The position numbers and the translations under genes were made by a program. From Plectrocnemia conspersa (lineage: Eukaryota > Arthropoda > Insecta > Trichoptera > Polycentropodidae), in the NCBI GenBank assembly GCA_009617715.1, contig VTFK01000282.1, positions 124,001 to 188,000 of the forward strand: a DNA stretch of 64,000 bases, read 5' to 3'. The notes beneath the pieces were generated by a model. That model saw nothing but the letters and a program-made list of their open reading frames with translations. It ran no database searches and was not told the DNA's origin. This document shows, in pieces, positions 1-12,240 of the stretch (position 1 is the stretch's first letter; each line of letters starts with the position of its first letter).

Positions 1-1886
1 AATAGCCCGCAATGTGTGTCTTGAGACTTTAAGACCTTGGAATAGTATAGTATAAACAAGTTTCATTTTAAGGTCAAGTATCGCATTTCATAAATGAAAC
101 ACATTATATTTTTATAAAAAAATAACTCCATTCGTTTCATGCGTTCGCATAAATTGATCTAAATTTAGATTAGATCCCATCTCGTGCAAAATAAATAAAT
201 CTGATATATTATCACACATGCCTCAGAATACGGCGCATGCACGCACATAAACTTTATTTCGTGAAAAAACGTAAAAAACGTAGTACGTTTTTTTTGCGAC
301 ATCGAGTAATCATGGTACGAAAAATTTCACTTTCGTCGTGATGATCGCGTTATTTTTTTCTCTACCGCATGAATATATTTACAACATGTTCTTTTTATAT
401 GTTATATAACATATGCGTATAAATAAATACAACGGAAGAAAAATCATGCAGAGGTCGCATTTTCCGACGGTAAGATATGCGAGCGTCTCTTGTATGAAGA
501 ATTTTCATGGGTCGAATCCGCGTCGAGATATGCCTGGGGCGCAAAAAAATACATGTTGAGAATCCAATGCAAAAATGAAAGAGGGTCGTATCATATTCTC
601 GCGAATGCATGGGCCGAGGGTTCGCTCGTAAATCCACCGGGACGATAACAGTCTGAGTGCGAAGATAGGAAAAGTAGTGAAACAATGCGAGTTTGAGTTC
701 TGAATATCTCTTTGCATCCCCTTGTATGTTTGTGAATATATAAATGTACCTATAAAACTTTGTTTAGATAAGGGCATGCACTTACACATGGGTAGAAATA
801 ATATATATTTTTATCATTAAATATACTAACGTGAATATTATGTATTATTGATTCGTCTTTCTAAATCCAATTAAATGTATCATAATATTTCTCAATTTGA
901 TATATATCATACATGATAAATTAATATGTGTATTGAGGTACATAGCAGTAACATTAACATATGTTCACCAAAGCCTTTTGTGTGAATGGCAGGCGTTTTG
1001 ATCTTCCTTTAAGCTTCTGAATATATGGATGTTGCATAGAAGCAATTCATGTAAACATATATAAGCATTTACATACATAAGCAAATTTAAATTATATCAA
1101 CAAACAGATTAAAAATGGCACTAAATACCTTTTTTGAATTACACATACACATGTATGCAATTATATTTAAAACACAAATATTACAGCATTTTTTCATTTC
1201 CCATGGCACAAATACAATTCCATTGTAAACCCCTTCGCCCTATTCGTATCTAAATCGATAACGCAGAGACAGGTGGTGCAGTTTTTTTTTCTGGGGAAAC
1301 AGAAAGTTCCATTAGTCCCAAACCGCGTATTGTGGCAAACTTCGACAAAGGTACCCGCCGCCAAATGCCTTAACATCTAAGTGCTTTTGCGAGCACAATT
1401 CAAAGGCGAAAAATGTCGCAACCCCTAGTCGAGATTGCACCCCGAGCTTCGATACACATTTAATTTGATCAGATCGATTTCTAGCGATTAACAACTTGTC
1501 GAGACTAATTCAAATTTACACCTTTTTTTGGTGCCGTTCGCAAAGATTTTACACTACTTCAAGTATTTAGGGTGTTGACATATTAATTTAATAATGTTCT
1601 TGAACTTAAAAATGTTTTTATTGTTCAACCATAATCACAATTGACTATTAGCAAATTAGTACACTTATTAACTCTGAATAGTTTTATAGAAATGTGAAAA
1701 CAAGATATTTCTAATTAATAAATATAATATTTAATATTTATTAATTTCGATCAGTTAAGGTTTCATACATTACTAATATTTTTTAATTAAATAAAACATG
1801 TAAGAATTTTGCTTTTGTAAATTCAAGTATATTTATTTATAATAATATTTAAGTCAGATCCAGAACTAATAGTTTTTGTACTTACA
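1..1886. other. AT-rich noncoding stretch with two GC-richer patches
   Basis: No gene is recognised. Two patches are richer in G and C than their surroundings, at about 440-700 and 1190-1560. Each holds short overlapping open frames on the minus strand (60 to 96 codons), but the frames compete with one another and show no known domain, so I treat them as chance. The remainder is AT-rich with homopolymer runs. A regulatory role for the patches is possible but unsupported. Confidence 0.5.
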
Positions 1887-3119
1887 TATTTTTTTTATTA
1901 TTTTATTAATTTATTTAGCTTAATAGCTAATCTTAACATCTAACAAATTTAGTAAACATATATAAAAATATATAAAAAATACATAACAGAAAGAAAAAAT
2001 AAAAATATACAATAATAAGGTCTTAATATTATAATTTATTTGTATATGTACGAAGGTGTTTTTTTATTCCATTTATGAAACATGTTATATTTTTGCTGTT
2101 TCGGATTTCTCTTGGAAGACTATTATATAAATCAAAACCTCCGTACATAATTCCCCTAGCCGTACTCGTTTTCTTATACTTAATTATCTTTAAATTTTCT
2201 CTATTTCTAGTATTATATTTATGTACATCTTTATTTCTTATTAAATGCTTATTAAAATATTTTGGTAACATATTATTTTCTAACTTATATATAAATACTA
2301 AAACATTCATACTCAATATTTCTTGAACATTCAACCATTCTAATCTATCAATCATACTTTTACAATTAGTTAATCTATTTTTTATTTAAGATTACTCTCA
2401 TTGCCCTATTTTGTAATTTTTGCAACATTTGTTTATCTAATTTATTTAACATATTTAATAGTGTTGAACAATAATTAAAATGGGGCAATATTATACTATT
2501 GTAAATTTTTTTTTTTGTATTTATACTTAATATATTTCTTAATCTAGATAATAAACCTATTTTTCTACTAATTTTTTTTAATATGTAATTACAATGTTCT
2601 TTAAAATTTAATTTTGTATCAACAATTACTCCTAAATATTTTATATTATTTACTATTTCTATACTAGAGTTATTTATTACTATTTTGGTACTATTATCTA
2701 ACACATTTTTATAATTAATAAACATACATTTAGTTTTATTCTCATTTAATTTAAGTACATTATTCTTTAACCATATTTCTAATATACTTAATTCATTATT
2801 TAAATTATTTACAATTTCTTTAATGTTATCACCTATGCAATACATTAATGTGTCATCCGCAAATAGATGAATTTTACATTTTTTCACGTTATTAACTATA
2901 TCATTAATATATAAAACAAATAACAATGGTCCCAATTTAGACCTCCATAAGTACTCCATAAGACACTAATTTCTCTTCAGAATATACATTATTTATTTTA
3001 ACTTTTTGTTTTCTTTTATATAAGTAATTATTGAACCATCTTAAAACTATATCACTTATACCTATATTTAATCATATATTTTTTTTTAACATATTTATGT
3101 TTATTGTTATATTTGTTGC
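1887..3119 (-). mobile_element. 5'-truncated CR1/L2-like non-LTR retrotransposon (LINE)
   Basis: This is a LINE copy read on the minus strand. It begins abruptly near 3119 inside the reverse transcriptase, so the endonuclease and any first ORF are missing, as is usual for 5' truncation during target-primed reverse transcription. After the last stop (2029) a 3' UTR of about 140 bases follows, ending in an A/T-rich tail near 1887-1910. The tail includes a segment reading GATTAGCTATTAAGC then TAAATAAATTAATAAAATAA on the minus strand, like the short tandem tails of CR1/L2/Daphne-type elements. Clade placement is from general resemblance only. The 5' junction coincides with a short repeat also seen at 58.4 kb. 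Confidence 0.85.
2029..3115 (-). pseudogene. LINE reverse transcriptase, C-terminal half, broken
   Basis: The conserved order of reverse transcriptase motifs is visible on the minus strand. Reading from about 3050, a segment with LRWFNNYLYKRKQKVKINN matches the domain just before the GVPQGS motif. After a frameshift near 2955 it continues with LGPLLFVLYINDI, then the catalytic FADDT (about 2855) and LNENKTKCMFI, then YLGVIVDTKLNF, and finally a thumb region. A second frame break lies in a poly-A tract near 2360-2375. The last 108-codon block (2029-2355) carries the usual LINE C-terminus, with NTRNRENL and a LYNSLPREIRN motif. One stop near 3070 and two frameshifts mean it cannot make an active enzyme. 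The catalytic Asp pair itself is intact, suggesting a moderately old copy. Confidence 0.9.
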
Positions 3120-3151
3120 CATGTCACATATGTTGTGTCATCGGCCCGTCA
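3120..3151 (+). repeat. Short dispersed repeat, copy 1 (see also 58404-58434)
   Basis: About 31 bases here match 58404-58434 at all but three positions plus one inserted C. In the other copy the core is a hairpin, TGGCACA and TGTGCCA around CATGT; here two changes to T weaken the stem. It abuts the 5' end of the LINE at 1887-3119. It may be the end of an unidentified transposon. Confidence 0.55.
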
Positions 3152-5386
3152 AGTGAAAAAACTTCGTTTATTGAATATAAATAGTGTGAATAGTTTTTTA
3201 CATCTTCTTCCAATGTTTTGTCGCAATTTGAACTACAGTTCATGTCAAAATATATTATTAAATACTAGAGCTATTTATTATGTTTTTATTCCCCAAAAAT
3301 ATTTAAACTTAAATAAATACGATCACCAAAAAATATGCATACAATTAAAAAATTAAACTGACTTTTAAAAAAATCGTGTGATTCTGTTACTTTAATTATT
3401 ACTAATAAAATAACTGTTTTTTGAAGTATTGTCCAAAATAGTAGCAAAATTATTTTATTTTGTATGTAATTTCCACATAGATTGTACTTTTCTCAATTAA
3501 CAATAAACTTTTAAACGAACAGGAGAAGTGGATTACTGTATATTTTTAACAGTAGTTAGAATTTAATGACAACTTTACTAAGTAGGATTATAGTTATAAC
3601 TTATATTATCTCATCCGAGTTAACGTGATATTACATAATACGTGGTAGTCAAACCTCGCACGCGTTAATTTGTAAGCAATCAAATATTAAACGGATTTAA
3701 ACAGAATTAACCGGGTGTAAGGCGAATTAATTGTTATAAATCCAGTTTAATTTCGTATTTACGGTCACTCAGCGTGAGCTAAGGCGTTCGTAAAGTTCTG
3801 CGTCGTAAGCGTTAAACCTTTAATGACTGACCGCTTAAGGTGAATCGCTTCTACAAGATTATAAATTGCTATTATTGTCATTACAAAGTGTCCTTTGCCT
3901 AGTCTAAGACGTACTATAATTGAACCTAATAAGGTTTAGGTGACGAAATGTAATTGTGGCCCACGAATCATCTGTATTTAAGTAGATTAAAAAAATGTAA
4001 TTTTATAATATGTTTCATCATATATATTACATACCATCAAACCATTTACAAACAAATTTAATTTTCAGACATCTGTATAATACACACATATACAACGATG
4101 ACCCTATATTGCCCTCGCCCGCAAAATAAATTAGGTATGCGATGGTTGCGGTTTAGACCGCCAGAGTGCGGCTTCGGGCCAATATTGTTTTAAAGCGATA
4201 AAGTTTAATTCCCGCTTATTACAACTAACGGCTCGTGACCGCAATGCAGCCAAGACAATAAATACGTTGGGCCAGGTCCAAATCCTTTCGGATTCGTTAA
4301 CATCAACGCGTTAGTTTGGCCGCACGCTGACCGAGAAAGGACATTCCATGCCAGGATAACCAGAAGGGCTGCTTGCTGTATTCCGTGTGTTTGCGACGGA
4401 TAGTTCAAAGAAAAATATGCCTAATCCTGGATAGATGTATGGTATTTAACTTTAAAATGTACTTAGCTTAGCATATAGACAAATAGTTCATGCTTATGCA
4501 TTGAAAATATGAATGGATCGTTTCTTCATATTACATAATACAGTGAAATCTCTTTGTAACAAAAACCGAAATTACGAAATTAACATTATCGAATCTTCAA
4601 TTTGTCCCTGAAAAACTTTGATACAAAATGTTTTCATGATAACGAGAACTGATCTTTGTAAAACGAAAAATTTTGATCCGAATTTAAGAATGATGTTACA
4701 GCTTAAAACAATATTTCTCTGAATTCATTTCGTCTTTGATTTGGTTCTGAATTGACTTGGCTTGGACTTTTTATTTAACAAATTGTATTATCTTCATTAG
4801 ATTATCCTTAAAAATGAACAAAAAACGATCTGTCAATCTTGTAAGATGATATTTTGATGATGAAATAATATAATAATTAAAAATAAAATAAAAATACATC
4901 ATCTTCCTTATATTCAATAAAATTAAACCTCAAAACTAAGTATTTATTGAATATTGAATATAATAAATATATATTTTATAAACACAAAAAATAGCAAAAG
5001 GCACCTTATTACTTGAAGTCGACTACCCTTAAGCATATATTTGTTGAGTTAGTCTTAAATATTAATTTTAATTTTATATGTATTGTTTAAAGACGTTTCA
5101 TTTTTTGAAGTCAATGAGGTGTGACTTTGCAGCCAAAATAGACAGTAAATAAATAATTAGATATACATAAACATGTAGATACTATTATCAGGTGGTGGAA
5201 TAGAAATATCAGGTCTTGAAAATCGAAGAGCCTTTGCTGAAGTATTAAGTCAGCTGTGATATATTGTAATAATGCTGGACGATCCGCTGATGTGTCTCGT
5301 GCTGTGACTCTCTACTAGTAAATCTCTGGTCAAGTGTACCCGTCTCTCTCTATCTATGATTAAGTGTCACATATTTTATATTTCAG
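3152..5386. other. Noncoding; GC-richer island at 3.64-4.43 kb
   Basis: An open frame at 3135-3356 on the plus strand is AT-rich and resembles nothing known. From about 3640 to 3960 and 4080 to 4430 the sequence is GC-richer and lacks low-complexity runs; a 67-codon minus-strand frame (4205-4408) has no recognisable domain. From 4440 to 5160 it is AT-rich again. The stretch at 5170-5380 has a pyrimidine-rich run (5341-5352) leading into the acceptor-like site described next. Confidence 0.4.
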
Positions 5387-5513
5387 ATTTGAGACAACCC
5401 TAGCGAGTCGCAGATGGGGATGTTATCGGGCCAAGTGCATCGCTTCTTGGACACATGCATGAAATGTGTTTACGCCTAAAACAGCTAGAGCTCCAGCGAT
5501 CATCATAAATAAG
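5387..5513 (+). other. Candidate exon with strong splice-site borders
   Basis: A 127-nt GC-richer segment sits between an acceptor-like site, ATTTTATATTTCAG ending at 5386, and a near-consensus donor, AAG then GTAAGAA, starting at 5514. All three frames have stops: the frame starting at base 2 runs 23 codons (with a short Trp/Cys-containing stretch, RRWGCYRAKC) before TGA, and an ATG at about 5412 opens a 21-codon frame. Its length of 127 is not a multiple of three. If real it is more likely a 5' UTR or lncRNA exon, or a terminal coding exon, than an internal coding exon. No partner exon was recognised in the window. Confidence 0.35.
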
Positions 5514-8500
5514 GTAAGAAATTTAAATTTTACGCATTCATTATATATCGTCTATCGCGTATCCTTTCCAAACAAATAGTTTTTCTAGTACATATATGTG
5601 CTTAAAAATTACGACCATCTCAAATCTAATCGAAATAGGTAGTCCGTAAATTTCTACTCCTGACAATTATTAACACAATTATTTATTCCCAAGATTCTTG
5701 ACTATTGTTTTTTATTTGTTTTAAATGGTGGTTAGAATCCCCTATTAATTAATTGTGCAAGTAGTTAAACCCCCTACTTTTTACAAATATAAGTTGTGTT
5801 TTGTGGAAACCGTTTATTATTATTTATAAAGTCTAATTAGGATTCAACTAAACCTAACATAATCTTTCACCAACATATGTATAAAAAAAACTTTATTTGC
5901 GTTAACACCGTCAGCTCGAGAGCTATCCTGTTTCTCATTATTCAGAATTAAGAAAAATAATAAATTTGGGTTTCCGCTAATACTATTAGCTGTAAAGCAC
6001 ACGTTTGATATATTTTGAACGAATTTATAGAAATTAAATTCATTACTATATTTTTTATAGTTATCAATCAATCGGAGTAATGATATTTATATCGAACGTA
6101 TATACGTATCGTTTGCTTTAGAGATTAGAGCTAATAGTAAAAGCTTAAACCAAAACATTCCATCTCTTTCTCATTTATGAATAACGAGGAAATGGATAGC
6201 TTTCGAACTGACTGTGCTAACGCAAATAGTGTATAGGTATTTCATTTTAAACTAACTCAGAACTAGAACTGTTCGCAATACCGGTATTATCAATTATTAC
6301 AAAAACAGATTATAGTTTATACTGGTATTGCAAAATAAAATACTGATAGTACAGAAACTTTTTTTTTTATTCCGTATATTTTATCTGTTGAAAACGATAT
6401 CTCTTTGACTAAGGAGTGCAAAAACGACGATGCCTATATTGCTTAAAAGCAAAAGTCGAGATAAAAAAGTATTTTTGGCGTAGAATAGCACAGTAAAATA
6501 GTATTTTTTTATTCTATAATATTTACATAAACATTTATAAAATAAATTTAATTAACATGTAACATAAGTAGAAATAATTAAACGCACTTATTTTTTTTTA
6601 ATTGTTTATTTTAATAATATAAATATTTTTACATACATATTGATTATATTTATTGTACGTGCTACTGGTTTATAACCATTTTCATGTTTCCAATTAGTTA
6701 TTAGTTGAATTAAATATAAAAAATAGGAATATAAAATAAATCGTCTGTGGTTATTTGGTGCTTGTATTTAAATTTAATTTTGTTATTATCATAGTTACCG
6801 ATACACGAGATTAGTGGGTTAATGTGGTTTCGCGTGATATTAATATATTTTTTTCTAGTATGAAAATGCCAGTTTTTTTTAATTGTTGGTAAATTAAGGT
6901 TAACGTGTATTTTTTTATTAGTAAAGAAATAGTGTATTACATAATATTTTGAAAGCAAAAATTTTGAATGAGTTATAGTGTTACTCCACATCGGACAGGC
7001 GTATGTGTCTAATTAATTGTTTATAGATAAAAACAAATATTTTTTATAATTAACGCGCTTTTTCTATTTATTATCGGCAAGCTATTCTATTTATTTTCTA
7101 TTTATTATCGGCAAGCCCTAACAAAATAACTCTTTTCTCATAAAGTTTTATCGGATAATCGTAACTGAAAAATGACAAATAGTATAGGAATATATTTTAA
7201 TATAGGCTAGTGGTGCTCTGCCCCTTCTATAAATACTTAACAGGTATACAAAAGCGGGCAATTAAAAATGATATTTTGTTAAAGATGATGTTTTCATAGA
7301 CTCATTGTTACAAAATATGAACGATTTTCTACCCTTATTTTTAAAAATATTTTTTTGACAATATAATGTCTGAATATATGACAAATATGACAAAAAAGTT
7401 TTTGTACAAATTTGTCATTTTATTGATTTTTATGCTACTCGTAGATAACACAATAAAGAATCAGCGCATAAAGTATTTTAAGATGCACCTAAATGTATTG
7501 TTTAAAAAGCAAAATATTTCTAAATAGTCAGACTCAAAATTAGACATAAATTTCGGCAAGTTGAGTCGAAAATTGAGCTACTTGTTTTATCATATTTTTT
7601 AAAAAATATATTAAATCCTGGAATTGCAAAAATGTTTGCATTCTTAGATTTATAAAAATATTTCTTTTTTTTCTTTTTTTATCGTTTATTTTTAGTCAAC
7701 GTCTTCTTTTCTTTTTGTGAACCTAATTAACCATCACATTTCCCAACATATTTGTAATGGTTTTGCCAGTTGTATATGTTATGTTATAAGCACTCACTGT
7801 CATAGAAAATGTATTCAAAAATACTTATTCAAATTTTTCTATGATTTGTTTCATTCTAAATATTCTCAGTGATGATAATATATAAGTACTTGTAAGCATA
7901 TATGTTTATTGTTGCACATATGTGGCCTGTCGTATACAGAGGCAAATGTTTTACTGCAATTCGTCCGATATAGTCGGCGTCAAGTGTAGATTTCAATCAC
8001 GTGTCATTTATGTAACGGAATGTAAATCATTTTGCGAGATTCCATTTGGTCAAATTGATTATTCGCCGGAGCATGAAACGGTATTACTGTCGGTTGGCTT
8101 TGTCAGACGAAATATATTCAATATTGACATACAAAATTAAATATTGCAAAGTTTAATTGAAATGCTTTTATGTGGCACACCGTTAGTTAGTAGTACATTT
8201 TCACTTTATTTTAGTGCCTTCACTGATTTAATTTAATTTAAATAATATTGATGGTAAATATTGTAGTGTAGGCTTAAGTAAAATATAAAATCAATGGTTA
8301 CTTACTACAAATCTTTTTTTATCTATTGCAAATAGAAATATATTTTATAAATAACAATTTTTTTTATTTATAAATTATGTACTTGATATATATTTTTTGT
8401 TATTTATTAAAAATATACTATTTAATATACTACTAAGCAAATTTAATAATATTATTTAATTTATTAGATAAGTTTAAAGTGAGATGAGAAAACATTAAAA

Positions 8501-9935
8501 AGTCTATAAAAATTTTATGTATAGTATTGATCATTAAATCTCTCAGACACTATATAAATTAAAAAATATGTTTAAAGTGGGATTTCAGCTCGCGATCTAT
8601 AATTGTATAAACAAGAGCATTGATCTATCGTGCTGTTATATCGTTATCAGTTAAAATACTTGTCGTTTAAATAGCTAGGAATGAATATATAACATTATAT
8701 TATGAAATTTCGGCTATGTGTAACGTATATTAAAACGCGAATCACCCACGCGGGACATATTTGTTTCTTGTTAATATTATATAACGGGTAGGCGGTATTC
8801 AAAGGGTTGTTTCGCCATTAACCTACGTGAATTCAATGGCAAATTTTCAAATACATTCTTAACGATATATTATGTTTAATAACAAAAATATGTTTAATAT
8901 TAACGTTATTGAAATGAACGCTTTGTAATATTAATTATTTTTATACACTAGGATGCGTACAATTCGACCTGTTAAAATATTGATTGTGAATATTTTCAGA
9001 AAGTTTCGACAGACGTCAGCTTATCTTAAAACTTTTATAACCAGCATTCTTGTCTTATATCAAAACTGCGAGTATTGGAGTTTTTACGCCATCATTTCAC
9101 TGATGAGCTTTTTTTTAATATACGCAGTTAAATAAGTATAGATATAAATAGTTAAATACTGGTAAAAAAAATACCGGATTTAGTGTTTTATTTTTAGCTA
9201 CTAAAATAATAAACCTTTTAATATTTTTTTTTTTAATTTGGGAAATCAAGTTACATATTTATCGTTAAAATAAACAACGGATAATGCTGATCTATTCCAA
9301 AGGCAAATTTATCAAAAAATTAATGATAAGCTATTATTTTTTAACTAAAATATATGATTTTGAAAATGTCAATGCATCTAGTGTTTCATTTTTGATGAAA
9401 AATTGATAGCAACAGAATCAGTATAATTAGATTTAATATATAATTATTGTTACCTAATCAAATCACTATTTATGTGTAATTATTATCAACAATATTTGTA
9501 TGTATATATTGTATATACGCATATGATTTATTCATTAAAACTTGAATACATATTCTTTGGAATTTAATAATGGCTGTCAAAACTAAAAATTTTATGAATA
9601 TGATTTTATGATTTAAATTAAATCTTATTAAATTTTTTTTTCATTAAATAAAAGATTAAAGATGTATTGGTGTATCATTTTGTAAACAAATCTTTTAAAT
9701 TTACTAAATTATAAATCGGAAGGAATTGTTTACAAAATTTGTATTTAAATGTGGATAGCAAAAATTAATATATTATAAAAAAATATGTATTATATATCAT
9801 TATTTCTTGATTTTTAATTTATATGAATTTTATTTACATAGTATAGATAAAAAGGGTTCCTAAACATCAACCAGCAAATTAAAATTTTGATTAAAATTAG
9901 TTACTACGGCTACTAAAAATATTCTATTAAAAATA
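5514..9935. other. AT-rich noncoding stretch
   Basis: Mostly low-complexity A/T sequence. Short open frames at 5844-6071 and 6710-6991 (minus) and 7922-8140 and 8953-9135 (plus) have no recognisable domains. The one at 7922-8140 lies in somewhat GC-richer DNA, but I cannot assign it. Nothing else is supported apart from the direct repeat at 7061-7116. Confidence 0.5.
7061..7116 (+). repeat. Two-copy 22-base direct repeat
   Basis: The same 22 bases (beginning TTTCTATTTATT and ending TCGGCAAGC) occur at 7061-7082 and 7095-7116, separated by 12 bases. It looks like a recent small local duplication. Confidence 0.85.
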
Positions 9936-9996
9936 CCAGGGTACTCGGTTGTTTTAAAACGGGTGGGTACCCGGGTATCCGGGTCGGAAGCCCTAA
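9936..9996 (-). repeat. CCCGG-rich repeat, possible hAT-type transposon end
   Basis: In AT-rich surroundings this patch carries overlapping units of the form GGTACCCGGGTATCCGGGT. Read on the minus strand from 9995 it starts TAGGGCTTCCGACCCGG, the style of terminus I associate with non-autonomous hAT elements of arthropods. That association is from memory. No matching second end or 8-bp duplication was found. Confidence 0.35.
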
Positions 9997-10500
9997 TGTT
10001 AATGTACTTGCGAGTTGAGTTATAAAAAATAGTAACATAAGTGAAACTTTAGCGTGTAAATATTTTAACAACTACTTAAAAAAAATAAACTAACATAATT
10101 ATGCTTTATACTTTCTCTACTAACAAGAGTACTTAATACTTACTTATTATTAAATTAATAAATATATTTTTAAGATATATATACATATACACACATGTGG
10201 GAGGTTTCATACATGTTATTATTTTCCCGGTTAAAATAATTGTAAAAGAATTGCTTATTATTCCTGGATAGCTTTCCAAATAAAGGAGAAAAAAATAGTT
10301 AAATAACTTGTTAAGATTTTTTTGTAATTTTATGCCGTATTGTTTATTTATTAAAATTGTACAAAAAAAGAAATATGTCGTTTATTATTTTTAGATGTCG
10401 TCAAATTTACATGTCAGGATAGAGTATACAAATGTGTCAGATTACCCTATTCTACCCTAACAGCATTTAAAAGCAAATAAACAAAATTCAAATTACATAA
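9997..10500. other. AT-rich noncoding stretch
   Basis: No gene, repeat or structured element is recognised here. Confidence 0.5.
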
Positions 10501-10902
10501 ACAAACACACCGGTTCCGTCCCTTGCGTAACATTCCCAAACAATACGCAGCTCCCAGAAGAATGCGCAACTCGGATTTCTTACGCAGATACATTGTGTGT
10601 CATGCGTACGGATGCGCGCTTAGGAATGTTCATAATTAAAATAATAATAATAATAATACCTCTTCAAATATTTGCATAATTCGTTTTCCCGTTGTTTAGA
10701 AACATCTACCCCCTTCCATATCCTGACACACTCCCCGCGGGAGTCTCCCTTTCTTCCTTTTTGAGTGATGGCACCAGAGTCCCTCGCTTCCTTGCCAACC
10801 GGGGGTGGCATAACTTACTTAAAACAAATTAATTATTCAATAAGCACAGCCGAACCCACCCCCGCGGCGACCAATTGGGATTTGGAAGATCCTACCGAAC
10901 TC
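10501..10902 (-). other. GC-richer island with a short open frame downstream of a TATA box
   Basis: On the minus strand an open frame runs from an ATG at 10811 to 10620 (63 codons). Its first half has balanced codons (starting MPPPVGKEARDSG); its last part runs into a TAA-repeat microsatellite at 10635-10658, read as tyrosines. It lies about 130 bases downstream of the TATA box at 10937-10946. It could be a short first coding exon, part of a decayed LTR retroelement leader, or chance. No domain is recognised. Confidence 0.2.
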
Positions 10903-10946
10903 ACCTCTCTCTCTACTGCTCTATAGGAGTACTCCTCCTTATATAG
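10903..10946 (-). promoter_or_regulatory. Possible minus-strand core promoter and splice donor
   Basis: On the minus strand CTATATAAGG (10946-10937) is followed by a 12-base palindrome (AGGAGTACTCCT, 10936-10925), then a purine-rich run and GAGAGGTGAG, a good splice-donor match at about 10905. An initiation site would be expected near 10910, making the first exon implausibly short. The two signals may therefore not belong together, or may sit in an old LTR. Confidence 0.25.
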
Positions 10947-11140
10947 GATAAAACACGACACGTGTCCTAGAATACGTGCGATACAACGGAGAAACTTTCA
11001 ACCGGAATGGAAGCTGTACATGTACCAATTTAGCGGGTAACTGAATCATTCATCCCGTGAGCAACGCACTTTCTAAATTTGAGCGGTCTGTGTGTGAGGG
11101 ACTCATAAATTCTTAACGATTGGGATTTTGTTCATTTTGT

Positions 11141-12240
11141 AGCCGCAAATGTATGTGAATGGGAAATTATTTCATTGCGTGAATTAAAGTAATATATACA
11201 AATTATAAATTAAGTTAATGATGGGTTTCTAAATTGGTTGTTTTGTTATTTATATGTTAAACTTCATTAGAATAATAAACTTGAATGTATCTGTTATGTA
11301 TTAATTATTATTTGTAGTTTCTATTTCCAAGTTTCAAGAGATTTATTAAATTAAAACTGAGTATATAATACATCTTTGGTTATCTTTATATGTCAATAAA
11401 GTAAATCTTTCATGACTAATAAAGCTAGAGAGAGTGAGAAACTAAGTATACGTACCTAAAAGGTGGTGCTCGAAAAATTATAATTGAGAAAAAAAGCACC
11501 AATAATTATATAATATAAAAGCAACGTATTTAGGAACAGTGGTCAGCAATATTCACAATATAATTTATCACATGTATCACAGATAAAAAGTATTGTATTC
11601 ACAACTGTATTTATGTTACCGGCTTATCACTAACGACAATTGCGCTTCCGATTGTCATAAGTGAGTAAACTACGAGAAGGAAGAAGGTATAATAGATGAT
11701 TCGAAACAAAAATAGCATAGTGTGAGCGTGCCTCAATATTGTTTTTTTTTTATCAGTTTGAAGCAAATTCAACCTCATATTTTATTTATATCCGCCTTAT
11801 GAAAATATTTTATTACCAATATCAATATTTGTCATGAAAACGCGTCGTCGGGATGAAGACCTCAATATCGCGAGGTACCCTCATACCTAGGCGCCTTGAC
11901 CTTTTTCCCACACCGTCACTTTTCACGTCCGTGACATTCGGCGCAGGACGCGATCGATTTTGATTCAAGGACCTCATATCCTTACACACACACATACAAA
12001 GTGCCATTTTAATATTTGATCCCAAAGGTATCGCCGGACCTACACGCTCCATTCCACACGTAGGCAGGCCGGCAGACTGTGAACAAACCCTAGGCCCTGG
12101 GGGAGATCATTTTCTATCCGTAGATAAACGGAATTTACTTACTCGAGACTAAGGTCACGTGTTGCTCGGCCCGGAACCCGGATTTTGACACCCGGAATCC
12201 GGTTATCGGATATACGGCACGATTATTGCAGGCGCGTCAA
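11141..12240. other. Noncoding; GC-rich island 11.82-12.24 kb with CCCGG units
   Basis: After AT-rich DNA to about 11630 the sequence becomes GC-rich. A 76-codon frame on the minus strand (11822-12052) has balanced codon use but no known domain. At 12168-12215 there are several degenerate units of CCCGGAA/CCCGGAT and ATCCGG, similar in style to the patch at 9936-9996. This may be an unrecognised transposon remnant. Confidence 0.35.

Noticed and set aside
482..540. tRNA-like GGTCGAATCC word
   Set aside because: No acceptor stem, D-arm or anticodon arm could be built around it.
2075..2326. 83-codon plus-strand frame
   Set aside because: Antisense shadow of the LINE reverse transcriptase.
3135..3356. 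73-codon plus-strand frame
   Set aside because: AT-biased, no domain, overlaps a repeat at its start.
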